A stretch of DNA of 64,000 bases from positions 39,965 through 103,964 of the forward strand of contig WTGU01000050.1 in assembly GCA_011523425.1 (NCBI GenBank), given 5' to 3'. A program made the position numbers and the translations under genes. Positions 19,076 to 28,240 of the stretch are shown here, piece after piece; within the stretch, counting starts at the first letter, position 1, and every line of letters starts with the position of its first letter. The notes under the pieces were generated by a model that made no database searches, had not been told where the DNA came from, and saw only the letters and a list, made by a program, of their open reading frames with translations. Origin of the DNA: Alphaproteobacteria bacterium (GTDB taxonomy: Bacteria > Pseudomonadota > Alphaproteobacteria > UBA828).

Positions 19076-19214
19076 CGGGCCGGAGGCGCCGGTCGAAGGC
19101 CGGCTTCCGTAGGTGAAAAATGGTGGGAGGCCGGGCGTGCTCAGGTTGCTGGCGATCAAGACTGTTGGCCAGGCGGTGTAGCGGAACGGCCAACCACACC
19201 GATTGCGCCCACCG

Positions 19215-19637
19215 CTATCGGACCGTCCAAAGATCCATAAAGCCCGTCGGCGTGAGTATCGGAATGTTCTGGAACGGAGACATCTCGAGAAGGTCCCGGT
19301 CGCCGGTGACCAGGCAGTCCACCGCGCCCATCAGCGCCGTCTCCAGCAGCTTGTCGTCATCGGGATCACGGCACCCGAGTTTCGCGCCGGCGATCGGAAC
19401 CCATTCGGAGACCGCTTCGAGCTGGGCCAGGTAGACGGCCCTCCCGTCACGGCCGACATAACGATCGAACTTCGGGAGAAGCAACCGCGTTCGCAACTCG
19501 TCGAACGTCTCGTCGGAGAACAGCAGCACGCCGCGCTCGTTCCGCACGGCATCGACGACCGCGCGTGGCGGCCCGCCCGGGCGAAGCGCCGCACTGATCA
19601 GGACGTTGGTGTCTAGGACGACACGCTCAGCTTTCAT
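19215..19637 (-). CDS. PIN-domain toxin of a type II toxin-antitoxin pair
   Basis: A 140-residue PIN-domain ribonuclease of the putative-toxin COG1569 type. VVLDTNVLISAAL supplies the first acidic residue; a middle acidic residue lies near LGCRDPDDDKLLETAL and the last in DCLVTGDRDLLEM. PIN toxins cleave RNA. The ATG at 19637 lies within the end of the antitoxin gene, so the two are coupled; a TTG six bases upstream is also possible. Confidence 0.87.
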   Translation of the reverse strand: MKAERVVLDTNVLISAALRPGGPPRAVVDAVRNERGVLLFSDETFDELRTRLLLPKFDRYVGRDGRAVYLAQLEAVSEWVPIAGAKLGCRDPDDDKLLETALMGAVDCLVTGDRDLLEMSPFQNIPILTPTGFMDLWTVR

Positions 19638-19878
19638 CCGCAAGCAGCGCGTCGAGCCGGGTCTCGGTCAAGCCCTTCGCGGAGGCTTCCTCGCCCAGGG
19701 CGTCCATGGTCGCGGTCAGGCGCTCCCACGCGGCGCCCCGAAGCCGCTCATACTGCTGGACCGACATCATCACGCCGACCGCGCGGCCCTTCCGCGTCAC
19801 GCGCACGGGCGCGCTCTGCGCAGCATCGAGCAGGTGGCCGAAGCGGTTCTTGGCGTCTCTGGCGGCTATTTCCTTCAT
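19627..19878 (-). CDS. Phd/YefM-family antitoxin
   Basis: An 83-residue antitoxin. MKEIAARDAKNRFGHLLDAAQ is the typical Phd/YefM DNA-binding N-terminus, followed by PVRVTRKGRAVGVMMSVQQYERL. The C-terminal half (ETRLDALLADES) would wrap the toxin. It precedes and overlaps the PIN toxin gene. Antitoxins of this family usually repress their own promoter, which would lie in 19879-19964. Confidence 0.88.
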   Translation of the reverse strand: MKEIAARDAKNRFGHLLDAAQSAPVRVTRKGRAVGVMMSVQQYERLRGAAWERLTATMDALGEEASAKGLTETRLDALLADES

Positions 19879-19964
19879 GTAGCCAAGATAGCCACAATGG
19901 CTTTACGCCGCAATTGCTCGCTATCCGACGAACACCACGTCAGGCTTCGGTGACTCCGTGGCGT

Positions 19965-21278
19965 CTACCGTGCCAACCGTTGACGCGGCATCGGAATGCC
20001 GTGTTCGCGCAGCGTGCCTTGCACGCTCGGACGCTGAAGCCGGATGCGCCTGTCGCTCAGCAGGTAGGAGCATACGTACCCGAGGCCCAGGATGAGCACG
20101 CCGATCAGGAAGCAGTAGATGATGGCGCGGTCGGGATACTGGTCCTTGAGATAGCCGATGTAGAGGGGACCGCAGACGCCGGCCGCCGCCCAGGCCGTCA
20201 GCATGATGCCGTAGACCGCCGACATCTTCCGCGCGCCGAAGACATCGAGGACGAACGAGGGCATGGTCGCGAAGCCGCCGCCGAAGCAGAGCATGATGTA
20301 GCAGACGAGAACCGAGAAGACCCACGGATCGCGCTCGGTCATCAGGATGCCGAAGACGATCATCTGGCTGGCGAGCAATATTCTGAAGACCCGGATGCGG
20401 CCGATGCGGTCGGACAGCAATCCCCAGAAGAGCCGCCCGAATCCGTTGCAGAGCGAGCTCGCGGCAATCAGCGTCGCGCCGTATTCGGCGAGCGTCTCCG
20501 GCTCCACGGACGGATCGGCAAGTCCCCATACGTCCTGGAGCAGCGGCGACTGGAAGCTGATGACGGCGATGCCCGCGGCGATGTTGAAGAAGAAGACGAG
20601 CCACATGACGGCGAACTCGCCGGAATAGAGGCACTGGGCGGTCGAGTCCGGCTCGTCCTGCGCGCCCGACGCCTGGTCTTGCTGGAGGCGCCTCGAGAGC
20701 GCCGCAGGCGGGTCCCGCAATGCCAGGCTGCACGGGATCAGGACCGCGGCGAACACCACGCCGAGCCAGACGAAGAGCATCGCCAGATCGCCCTCCGTCT
20801 GCACCACCAGCAGGGGTGCCAGCCCCTTGCTGAGCACGACTGCGCCGATCCCGAAGCCCATGACGACGATGCCCGTCGCCAGCCCCTTCTTGTCGGGGAA
20901 CCACTTGGCCACCGTGGCGACGGGCGTGACGTAGCCAAGCCCGATCCCGATGCCGCCGATCACGCCGTAGCCGAGGTAGAAGAGCACGAGACTGTCGAGC
21001 TGTAGGGCGAGGCCCGCGATCATGTAGCCGCCGGAGAACAGCACGCTGCCGGCAAGCGCCAGCGTGCGCGGCCCGGCCCTGGGCAGGATCATGCCCGCTC
21101 CCGCCGCGGACATGCCGAGCGAGAATATCGTGATGCTGAACGCGAGCGCGGTATCGGTGAACGACCAGCCGAGCTGCCTCACAAGGAGCGTCTGGAAGAA
21201 GCTCCACGCATAGACGGTCCCGAAGCAAACCTGCAGGACCGTGCAGTAGAGGATGGCCGCGACGCGCGAGTGAGCCAT
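19965..21278 (-). CDS. MFS transporter, oxalate/formate antiporter (OFA) family
   Basis: A 437-residue, 12-helix major facilitator of the OFA family. The N-terminal FGTVYAWSFFQTLLVRQLGWS and the GGIGIGLGYVTPVATVAKWFPDKKGLATGI block are diagnostic. Members exchange oxalate/formate or move related carboxylates across the inner membrane; this substrate is not proven. It is the last gene of a minus-strand series that also holds two solute-binding proteins, a kinase and a phosphatase, starting 7 bases after the stop of the gene before it. Confidence 0.88.
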   Translation of the reverse strand: MAHSRVAAILYCTVLQVCFGTVYAWSFFQTLLVRQLGWSFTDTALAFSITIFSLGMSAAGAGMILPRAGPRTLALAGSVLFSGGYMIAGLALQLDSLVLFYLGYGVIGGIGIGLGYVTPVATVAKWFPDKKGLATGIVVMGFGIGAVVLSKGLAPLLVVQTEGDLAMLFVWLGVVFAAVLIPCSLALRDPPAALSRRLQQDQASGAQDEPDSTAQCLYSGEFAVMWLVFFFNIAAGIAVISFQSPLLQDVWGLADPSVEPETLAEYGATLIAASSLCNGFGRLFWGLLSDRIGRIRVFRILLASQMIVFGILMTERDPWVFSVLVCYIMLCFGGGFATMPSFVLDVFGARKMSAVYGIMLTAWAAAGVCGPLYIGYLKDQYPDRAIIYCFLIGVLILGLGYVCSYLLSDRRIRLQRPSVQGTLREHGIPMPRQRLAR

Positions 21279-21285
21279 CGAAGGG

Positions 21286-22032
21286 CTATTCCTTCCCGCC
21301 CGGCTGCGCGAGCCCGCTCGCCTTGTCTCGATCCATCACCTGCGAGAAGTAGAGGAAGAGGCGCGCAAGCTCGCCGGCTTCGTCGTTGCGGGCGAGCAGC
21401 TTCTCGTTCCCCTTGCCGTCGGCCTCCCGTTCGCGCGCGAGCTTCACCGCAAAGGCGAGAACCCCGTCGACCGGCCTCGATGCCTGGCCGACGAGCCAGA
21501 TGGCGGCGAGGATGCCGACCACGAATATGATGGAGATGAGGTAGACCTGCTGGCCGATCGCTCTCTGGATCTTCAACGCGACCAGTCCGGTGTCCATGCC
21601 GATGTGCACCGCGCCGGCGACTCCCGCCAGGATCGGACTGGCGACTTCGACGAAATCGCCCATGCCCGGCAGGCTTCGCTCCACGGTCACCGTGCTGGTG
21701 GCATCCCCGGTCCTGATTTCCTCCGGAATTCCCGGAACGAAGGTATGGGCGAGAAACTCCCCCGTCTCGCTGGTGATGTAGATGTAGCTGATGCCCTGAA
21801 TCTCGACGAACTGGTCGATCAGGGACTGGAGCGCCGTCAGGTTCCTGTTCAGCAGGATGTCGACGCTGGAATCGGCGATCGTCTTGGCGATGTTCCGGCT
21901 GTTCGACTCGTACTCCTCGGACAGGTGCGTATCGACGGTGTAGATGCAGAGAACCGATGTCGATACGCCGATCACACCGAACAGGAAGAACACGCCGAAC
22001 AGCGTCTTTCGGAAGAGCTTCTGGATTCTCAT
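21286..22032 (-). CDS. Membrane sensor protein with periplasmic domain
   Basis: A 248-residue protein with two transmembrane segments (around residues 10-32 and 165-188) flanking a periplasmic domain. The latter reads NRNLTALQSLIDQFVEIQGISYIYITSETGEFLAH, like double-CACHE/PAS sensor modules. A HAMP-like cytoplasmic tail follows and ends shortly after. No kinase, cyclase or phosphatase domain is present, so it needs a partner. The ATG is one base after the stop of the upstream binding-protein gene (TGACATG). It probably senses the same ligand as its neighbours (inference). Confidence 0.65.
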   Translation of the reverse strand: MRIQKLFRKTLFGVFFLFGVIGVSTSVLCIYTVDTHLSEEYESNSRNIAKTIADSSVDILLNRNLTALQSLIDQFVEIQGISYIYITSETGEFLAHTFVPGIPEEIRTGDATSTVTVERSLPGMGDFVEVASPILAGVAGAVHIGMDTGLVALKIQRAIGQQVYLISIIFVVGILAAIWLVGQASRPVDGVLAFAVKLAREREADGKGNEKLLARNDEAGELARLFLYFSQVMDRDKASGLAQPGGKE

Positions 22033-22033
22033 G

Positions 22034-23314
22034 TCAGGCGAACCTGTCTTGCCAGCTGTCCAGGGGAACGAAGCGGCCCTCGTCGACAACGGTGTAGTAG
22101 ACCTTCTGCAGACCCTGGCGGCGCTCCGGTCCGAACGACACCAGCTCCCCGATCCCGAGATCGAAGTCGCTTATGCTGAAGACGGCGTCATCCAGCGCAC
22201 CTCTCGCCGGGCTGTCGCCCAGGCGGGCCAGTATCTCGACCATCAGCTTGGCGTTGAGGAAGCCCTCCAGGCTGACGAAGCTGTGCGGGAACGGCGCGTA
22301 ATCCTCTCTCAGCAGCTCCTGCGGCGGCTGAGGGTCGTGTTGCGCCATCAACTGCTGGTACTGCCCGACCGCCGGAATCGCCGCGTCGTGATAGCTCGGC
22401 ACGACCTGCGAGTTCACCAGCAGCTTGGTGTAGCGCTCGCCGTCGTCACGCCCCTGGGTGATGAGATTGAGGAGGTTCTCGCTGCCGACGAACGAGACGT
22501 TGGCGATGGGCACCCGCAGGCCGAGGTCCACCGCGTCGCGGAGGAACGCGGCACACGCGGCGTAAGCGCCGATGCAGATGACGGCATCGGGGCGCGATGC
22601 CTTCAGGATCTCCACCTGATCCCGCATGACGCCCGTGAACTTCGAGCCCCGCCGGTAGGTCGCCTCGCCGACGATCCGCTCGCCGAAGGGTCTCAGGGCC
22701 CGGCGAACGCCGGCCCAGCCGCTGCGGCCGTAGGCGTCGGCCTGATAGAAGACGGCGATGCGCTTGCGGCCGATGCCGACGAAGTTCTGAACCAGGCCGG
22801 CCGTCTCCTGCCGGTAGGACGCACGCAGATTGAAGGCGAAGGCGCCGTATGGCGGCTCCCGCTGCGGCTGCGCGCCGGTGAACGGAAAGAAGAGATAGAT
22901 CTCTCTCTCCTGAAACTTCTTGAGCATGGGAAGGACGCGCGTGACCGTCGGCGTGCCGACATAGCCGAAGAGCGCGAAGACCTCGTCCTCCAGCATCAGG
23001 GTCATGGTGTTCTGGACCGAGGGGTCGGGCTGATAGCCGTCGTCGTAGGTCCTGAGAACGACTCTCCGGCCCCTGACGCCGCCCTGGCGGTTGATGTGCT
23101 CGAAGTAGGCGCTGGCGCCGCGGAAGAGCTCGATGCCGAGACCGCGCGACGGGCCGGAGAACGCGGCGGACATGCCGAGCACGATCTCGCCGTCGGTCAC
23201 GCCCGATGACGCCGCCGCGCCGACGGGGCGCCAGCAGAGCCCTGTCAGGCATCCGGCAAGGCCGTATCGAAGGAAGCCTCTTCTCGTCGTCGATGTCCCT
23301 AGAGGTGCGCCCAT
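22034..23314 (-). CDS. Branched-chain-type substrate-binding protein, Tat-exported
   Basis: A 426-residue Peripla_BP_6 (LivJ-like) protein. A twin-arginine signal (TTRRGFLRYGLAGC) starts near residue 9. DGEIVLGMSAAFSGPSRGLGIELFRGASAYFEHINRQGGVRGRR is the family start. No ABC permease or ATPase gene is near, whereas a sensor kinase and membrane sensor flank it, so it may deliver ligand to a signalling receptor rather than a transporter (inference). The ATG at 23314 puts the RR motif at the right depth; a longer start exists at 23335. Confidence 0.87.
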   Translation of the reverse strand: MGAPLGTSTTRRGFLRYGLAGCLTGLCWRPVGAAASSGVTDGEIVLGMSAAFSGPSRGLGIELFRGASAYFEHINRQGGVRGRRVVLRTYDDGYQPDPSVQNTMTLMLEDEVFALFGYVGTPTVTRVLPMLKKFQEREIYLFFPFTGAQPQREPPYGAFAFNLRASYRQETAGLVQNFVGIGRKRIAVFYQADAYGRSGWAGVRRALRPFGERIVGEATYRRGSKFTGVMRDQVEILKASRPDAVICIGAYAACAAFLRDAVDLGLRVPIANVSFVGSENLLNLITQGRDDGERYTKLLVNSQVVPSYHDAAIPAVGQYQQLMAQHDPQPPQELLREDYAPFPHSFVSLEGFLNAKLMVEILARLGDSPARGALDDAVFSISDFDLGIGELVSFGPERRQGLQKVYYTVVDEGRFVPLDSWQDRFA

Positions 23315-23362
23315 CTGACCTCGCCCGCGCGGCATACCAGAGTAGCGGCTCGCCGCCGCGCT

Positions 23363-25624
23363 TCACGACGGCATCGGTGACTCTTCGGCCTGCTCCAACT
23401 CCGGGTCCGCCTCGTCCTCGTTCTCGTCCTCGATCTCGTCGCCGGCAGTCTCGGGAGGAGGACTCGCGGGCAGCGCGACGATCATTTCGGTGAACGCGCC
23501 GGGTTCGGATTCCACTCTCATCTCGCCGCCGTGCTGACGGACGATGTCGCTCGACAGCGCGAGGCCCAGTCCGGTGCCCTGGTCCGGCGGCTTGGTCGTG
23601 AAGAAGGGGTTGAAGATGTCGGCGATGATGTCGGGCGGGATCCCGTTCCCGTTGTCCCTGATTCGGATTTCCACGCCCTTGTCGGAGCGCCTGGTGACGA
23701 GAGTCAGCGTGGGCTCGTACGCGCTCTCGCCTGCGCTCTCGGGATCGGTTCCCTCCGCGCCTTTCGCGGCCTGCCGTTTTTCGACGGTCGCATAGCAGGC
23801 GTTGCTGACCAGGTTCAGGAAGACGCGGCCCACGTCCTGCGAGACGACGTCGAGCGATCCCACCGCCGGATCGAAGTCCTCGACGATCTCGAGCTGAAAC
23901 TCGTCATCGGTCGCCCGGGCGCTGTGGTAGGCGAGCCGGGCATGCTCGTCGAGCAGGGCGTTGATGTCCGTCGGCTGCCGGTCGCCCGTGCCCCGCCCCA
24001 TGCTGAGCATGTGCTGCACGATCTGGTTGGCGCGCTCGCCGTGCTCCCGGATCTCCTTGAGGTTTTCCGTGAGATCGGCGGTGATCTCCTCGATCAGCGC
24101 GCGGCGCTCCTTGTCCTTCTCGCCGTCCAGTTCGCCGAGAGCCGCCTGCAGCTCCTCCAGCAGCTCCTCCAGCAGCTCTTCCGACCCTTCGGCAAAGTTC
24201 TTGACGAAGTTCAGCGGGTTCCGGATTTCGTGCGCCACCCCGGCGGTGAGCTCGCCGAGCGCCGCAAGCTTCTCCTGCATGACGATCTGATCCTGTGCCC
24301 GCTGCAGGTTGGTGAGCGCGTCCTCGAGCTGCTCGTTCTTGCCCTTGAGCTCGTCGGCCAGCTTCTCGACCAGGTTCAGCCGCTGGACCTCGAGCGCGTG
24401 GCGGCGGAAGACCTCCAGAGCCGCCGCCATGTCCGCAACCTCGCCCCGGCCCGTGACCTGGACCTCGGCTTCGAGATCGCCCTCCGCCATCCCGCGCATC
24501 CGATCCGAGAGCCGCCCCAGCCTGCGCAGCAGCATGCGGCCGACGTAGAGCCAGGCGATCAGCGCCGCGCCGACGATGCTGATCACGCTGATCGCGATCA
24601 GAAGGTTGCGCCCGGTCAGGATCGCCGTCGACGAGGCGCGCGCCGCATCCTCGGTCTTCTCGCGCGCGGCACTGACCAGGCTCTCCGCCTCGGCGGCAAG
24701 CTCCAGGGCGAGGTTGCTGTTGGAGGCGAGCAGCTCCGCCTGACGCGCGGCGAGGACGAGTTCCCGAGCCCGCAGGTCGAAGCCCTGGCCCTGGTCGAGA
24801 CCCAGATCGACGAGCCGGGAGAGCGCGGGCGCGACCCTGTCGCGGAGCGGAGAGGGACCGAGAGACGAGAGGCCGCGCTCGATATTGCCGGCGGACGACT
24901 CGAAGCGCTCCCTGAGCGGCTCCAGCAGGGCGATGTCGGAAACGTCGAAGGCGCTCGCGAGAAGCTGGATCGCGATCGTGGCGTTCTCCTGCAATCCCGC
25001 AAGATGGCGGTAGCGGGTGAACTCCGCCTCCGACAGGTGATCCGCGCGCGCCGCCGGCGCCTCGCCGAGCTCCCGATAGCCGGTCATCGCGTAGAAAAGC
25101 TGGTCGTCGATGGCCGGGATCAGCGCGTCGGCGAGCTCTCTCTGCAGCGTTTCGACTTCGGCACGCAACGCGGTGCTGCGCTCGGCGAGCAGGAAGCCTT
25201 CCGCCACCGATTCCTCGATGGCCCCGACGTTCGCGACCAGGGCGCCGCCCTGCGTGCGAATGCGCGTGAAGCGCTCCTCACCCGCACCCTGATCCGGCAG
25301 CGCTGCTACCTGAGCCTCGAATGATTTCCGGTCATCGGAGATATCCTCGACGGTGCGGGCGAGCTCTTCCGGCGTCGCTGCGGCGGTCAGCCGCGGTCCG
25401 GCCGCCACAAGGGCGCCGCTTTGCTGCGCCACGCCGAACGCCGTCACCATCTCGGGCACGCTTCCTTCGTTGACGCGGCTCTGGACCTTGCCGACCTGAT
25501 CGAAGGATACGAGGCCCACCACGCTCGCGATGATGGTGAGCGCGACGGCGCCGCCGATACCCAGATAGAGCTGGGTCGAGAGCCGATAGCGGCTGTCGAG
25601 CAGCCGTCGGGCCAACGCGATCAT
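23363..25624 (-). CDS. Sensor histidine kinase
   Basis: A 753-residue membrane kinase. A first transmembrane helix lies near residues 18-40. A long helical periplasmic sensing region (about 40-335) is closed by a second helix (LLIAISVISIVGAALIAWLYVG), followed by HAMP, a coiled coil (LADELKGKNEQLEDALTNL), the phospho-acceptor box ELTAGVAHEIRNPLNF and an HATPase domain with NACYA and GTGLGLALS. An acidic, Glu-rich tail ends the protein. Its ATGA start overlaps the stop of the binding-protein gene upstream, and the receiver-PP2C protein is two genes upstream. Confidence 0.92.
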   Translation of the reverse strand: MIALARRLLDSRYRLSTQLYLGIGGAVALTIIASVVGLVSFDQVGKVQSRVNEGSVPEMVTAFGVAQQSGALVAAGPRLTAAATPEELARTVEDISDDRKSFEAQVAALPDQGAGEERFTRIRTQGGALVANVGAIEESVAEGFLLAERSTALRAEVETLQRELADALIPAIDDQLFYAMTGYRELGEAPAARADHLSEAEFTRYRHLAGLQENATIAIQLLASAFDVSDIALLEPLRERFESSAGNIERGLSSLGPSPLRDRVAPALSRLVDLGLDQGQGFDLRARELVLAARQAELLASNSNLALELAAEAESLVSAAREKTEDAARASSTAILTGRNLLIAISVISIVGAALIAWLYVGRMLLRRLGRLSDRMRGMAEGDLEAEVQVTGRGEVADMAAALEVFRRHALEVQRLNLVEKLADELKGKNEQLEDALTNLQRAQDQIVMQEKLAALGELTAGVAHEIRNPLNFVKNFAEGSEELLEELLEELQAALGELDGEKDKERRALIEEITADLTENLKEIREHGERANQIVQHMLSMGRGTGDRQPTDINALLDEHARLAYHSARATDDEFQLEIVEDFDPAVGSLDVVSQDVGRVFLNLVSNACYATVEKRQAAKGAEGTDPESAGESAYEPTLTLVTRRSDKGVEIRIRDNGNGIPPDIIADIFNPFFTTKPPDQGTGLGLALSSDIVRQHGGEMRVESEPGAFTEMIVALPASPPPETAGDEIEDENEDEADPELEQAEESPMPS

Positions 25625-26808
25625 GGCTGCGCGGCGAGCCGAAGCGTGTCGATGGGATTGTAGCGGCCGTCCCTGCCGATCACCGTGACGAAGACGGCGT
25701 CCGAGCCCTGGTTGTCGTCCTCGCCATAGCGAAGCGCGAAGCCTCCGAGATCGATGGCGTCGGCGCTGCGGAGATTGTCGAGCAGGCAGGACCGGTCGAC
25801 CTCGCGGCCGCAGCGTTCGAGCGCCTCGATCGCCAGGCGGCCCGCCAGATAGCCTTCGAAGGAGACGAAGCCCGGCACTGCTTCGGGCGAGTGGGCCGCG
25901 AGCGCCCGGCGATAGGCGACGGTGACCGCAGGCTCGTCGCCGTCGGGGAAGGGCACCACCTGGGTCACGAAGACGCCCGCTCCCGATTCACCCAGCTCTC
26001 TGGCGAGCGCATTGCTGCCCACGAAGGAGATCGTGAGGAACACCGGATCGAAGCCGGTGCCCCGCGCCCAGGCGATCGCCGTGGCGACGGGCTTGTAGGC
26101 CCCGACGAGGATCACCGCTCCAGGGTCCGCGCCGCGCACGTCGAGCAGTGCCGTCTTCACCGCGGTGGTATTGCGCGGATAGACGCCGATCGCCACGGGC
26201 TCCAGCCCCCGCCGCTCGAGCGCCAGGCGTACCCCGCGATAGCCGGCCTGTCCGAAGGAATCGTCCTGATAGATGACGCCCACGCGGTCGATGCCGAGAT
26301 CCTCGATCAGGCGAGCGACGATTTCCTCGGTTTCCTGGTAGTAGGACGCCCGCAGGTTGATCACGTTCCGCCAACCGGCGTCGCGCAGGAACGCGGCGCC
26401 GGTGAAGGGGGCGAGGTAGGGAACGCCCGCTTCCGCCGCGATGGGCGTGGCGGAGCGTGAGGTCGGCGTGCCGACGGCGCCGATCAGGGCGAAGACTCCG
26501 TCGTCTGCGATCAGCTGTCGGGTATTGGCTATCGCGGCTTCCGGTTCGTAACCGTCGTCGAGAGACCGGAGCACGAGCGTCCGCCCGTGCACGCCGCCCT
26601 GCCGGTTCGCTTCCTCGAACGCCGCCTCGATGCCGATCCGCAGGTTCCGGCCGAGGTCCTGGGCGGGGCCGCTGAACGCGGCGGATTGTCCGAAGAGGAT
26701 CTGCTGCTCGGTGACGCCGGGCTCCTCCGCCAGCGCCGGCCCGGCCGCCGCAAGCGCGACGCAGGCGGCCAGCAGGACGGCCGCGCCGAGGCCACCCGTG
26801 CGCCTCAC
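25621..26808 (-). CDS. Branched-chain-type substrate-binding protein
   Basis: A 395-residue Peripla_BP_6 protein with a Sec signal peptide (cleavage likely after AAGPALA). It parallels the product of 22034-23314: EQQILFGQSAAFSGPAQDLGRNLRIGIEAAFEEANRQGGVHGR, then ALIGAVGTPTS. The two are probably paralogues in one operon. Gene overlap with the histidine kinase (ATGA) argues that it works with the kinase as an extracytoplasmic ligand receptor. Confidence 0.88.
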   Translation of the reverse strand: MRRTGGLGAAVLLAACVALAAAGPALAEEPGVTEQQILFGQSAAFSGPAQDLGRNLRIGIEAAFEEANRQGGVHGRTLVLRSLDDGYEPEAAIANTRQLIADDGVFALIGAVGTPTSRSATPIAAEAGVPYLAPFTGAAFLRDAGWRNVINLRASYYQETEEIVARLIEDLGIDRVGVIYQDDSFGQAGYRGVRLALERRGLEPVAIGVYPRNTTAVKTALLDVRGADPGAVILVGAYKPVATAIAWARGTGFDPVFLTISFVGSNALARELGESGAGVFVTQVVPFPDGDEPAVTVAYRRALAAHSPEAVPGFVSFEGYLAGRLAIEALERCGREVDRSCLLDNLRSADAIDLGGFALRYGEDDNQGSDAVFVTVIGRDGRYNPIDTLRLAAQP

Positions 26809-26818
26809 CCGATCCCCC

Positions 26819-28015
26819 TCACCCCGTGGAGCGATAGAGGGTTATGCAGGTGATGTCGTCTGACTGGGGCGTGTTGCCCGCGAATGCCCTCACGGCCTCG
26901 AAGACCGCCTTGTTGACTTCCTCGGCGTTCTCCAGCGCCCCGCCGTCGAATATTTGACGCAGCCGCTCCATTTCGAACAGGTCGTTCTTGTGGTTTTCGG
27001 CCTCCGTGACGCCGTCGGTATAGAGCACGACGGCCTCGCCCGGCGCGATCTGCAGCCTGTCTTCCGCGTAGTCGATGTCGGACAGCACTCCGAGGGCGAT
27101 CCCGCCGGTTGCCGGCAGCTCGGTGGAGCTTCCGTCGGAACGAACGATCAATGGCGAATTGTGCCCCCCGTTGGCGTACACGAACTCACCGCTTCCCGGA
27201 TCGAAGACCGCATAGAAGAGCGTGACGAACATCTCCGCCTCGTTGTCCTCGTGGAGGAGATTATTCACCTCGCGCAGCACCGTGCCGGGGCCGATGGCGC
27301 CGATGGCTGCGCCCTTGAGCAGGGTCCGGCACGACATCATGAAGAGCGCGGCCGGAACGCCCTTGCCGGACACGTCGGCGACCGCGATGCCGATACGCCC
27401 TTGTCCGAGGCTCATGATGTCGAAAAAGTCGCCGCCGACCTCGCGCGCAGGCTCCATGCTTCCGAACACCTCGAAGTCCTGTCCCCGGGGAAATACGGTG
27501 GGCAGGATCGACTGCTGCATCTTGCTGGCGACGTCGAGTTCCTTCTGTATCGCCAGGAGCCTATCCCGCGATTCCGTCGCCTCTCTCCACGCGATCAGGT
27601 TGCGCAGCGTCCGCTCGATCGTCACCCGAAAATCGTCGAAATCGATGGGTTTGGTCACGAAATCGAATGCGCCCCGGTTCATCGCGGTGCGAATGTTCTT
27701 CATGTCGCCGTATGCGGACACGATCACGGAACGCACGTCCGGATGGACGTCCGGAATCTTCTCCAGGAGAGTAAGACCGTCCATCTTGGGCATGTTGATG
27801 TCCGAGACCACCAGATCGATGCCCCGATCCTCGTTGAGCCGATCAAGAGCCTCGACGCCATTGTGGGCGAAGACGAACTCGTACTGCTGGCGACGAATCT
27901 CCCGGCGCATGCGCTGCAGCACCAGGCGCTCCAGCGCAGGTTCGTCGTCCACGACGAGGATCTTGTAGGGATTCTCGCCCGCCAGCGTCGTGTCTGCGTC
28001 TGTTTCTTGTGCCAT
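26819..28015 (-). CDS. Response regulator with PP2C (RsbU-type) phosphatase output
   Basis: A 398-residue protein. The receiver domain (residues 17-140) has the acidic pair VVDDE, phospho-acceptor Asp72 in LVVSDINMPKMDG and the FVTKP lysine. The PP2C/SpoIIE phosphatase domain follows, with REVGGDFFDI, VADVSGKGVPAALFM and TPQSDDITC metal-binding motifs. Such proteins dephosphorylate anti-sigma factor antagonists when the receiver is phosphorylated. The upstream-flanking kinase and binding proteins would feed it; no partner-switch STAS or RsbW gene is seen in the window. Confidence 0.92.
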   Translation of the reverse strand: MAQETDADTTLAGENPYKILVVDDEPALERLVLQRMRREIRRQQYEFVFAHNGVEALDRLNEDRGIDLVVSDINMPKMDGLTLLEKIPDVHPDVRSVIVSAYGDMKNIRTAMNRGAFDFVTKPIDFDDFRVTIERTLRNLIAWREATESRDRLLAIQKELDVASKMQQSILPTVFPRGQDFEVFGSMEPAREVGGDFFDIMSLGQGRIGIAVADVSGKGVPAALFMMSCRTLLKGAAIGAIGPGTVLREVNNLLHEDNEAEMFVTLFYAVFDPGSGEFVYANGGHNSPLIVRSDGSSTELPATGGIALGVLSDIDYAEDRLQIAPGEAVVLYTDGVTEAENHKNDLFEMERLRQIFDGGALENAEEVNKAVFEAVRAFAGNTPQSDDITCITLYRSTG

Positions 28016-28028
28016 TGCTTAACTCGTC

Positions 28029-28229
28029 TCAGCCCTGCGTGACGACCGCCGGAATGCCTATGGCGCGATGCCCTACAAGTCCCTCCACGAGGAGCTTGTA
28101 TGGCAACTCTTCTGGTTCAAGTCCACTCGGCTTTTTCACCGTCAAGCCCGGCCCCATTCCTTGCTCTTTGCCGGAGGAACATGACGGGGCGATCGTTCTG
28201 GCCAACGATGCCGCCGCCCTCGACCGCAC
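28029..28229 (-). CDS. Possible small protein, unrecognised
   Basis: An open frame of up to 66 codons between the GPP34 gene and the receiver-PP2C gene, in the same direction. An internal start giving about 42 residues (MGPGLTVKKPSGLEPEELPY onward) is equally possible. No family is recognised and no good ribosome-binding site is visible. It may instead be untranslated spacer. Confidence 0.2.
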   Translation of the reverse strand: MRSRAAASLARTIAPSCSSGKEQGMGPGLTVKKPSGLEPEELPYKLLVEGLVGHRAIGIPAVVTQG

Positions 28230-28240
28230 GACGAAATGTC

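Noticed and set aside
22034..26808. Conventional branched-chain amino acid ABC transporter
   Set aside because: No permease (LivH/LivM) or ATPase (LivG/LivF) genes are present; only binding proteins occur among signalling genes.
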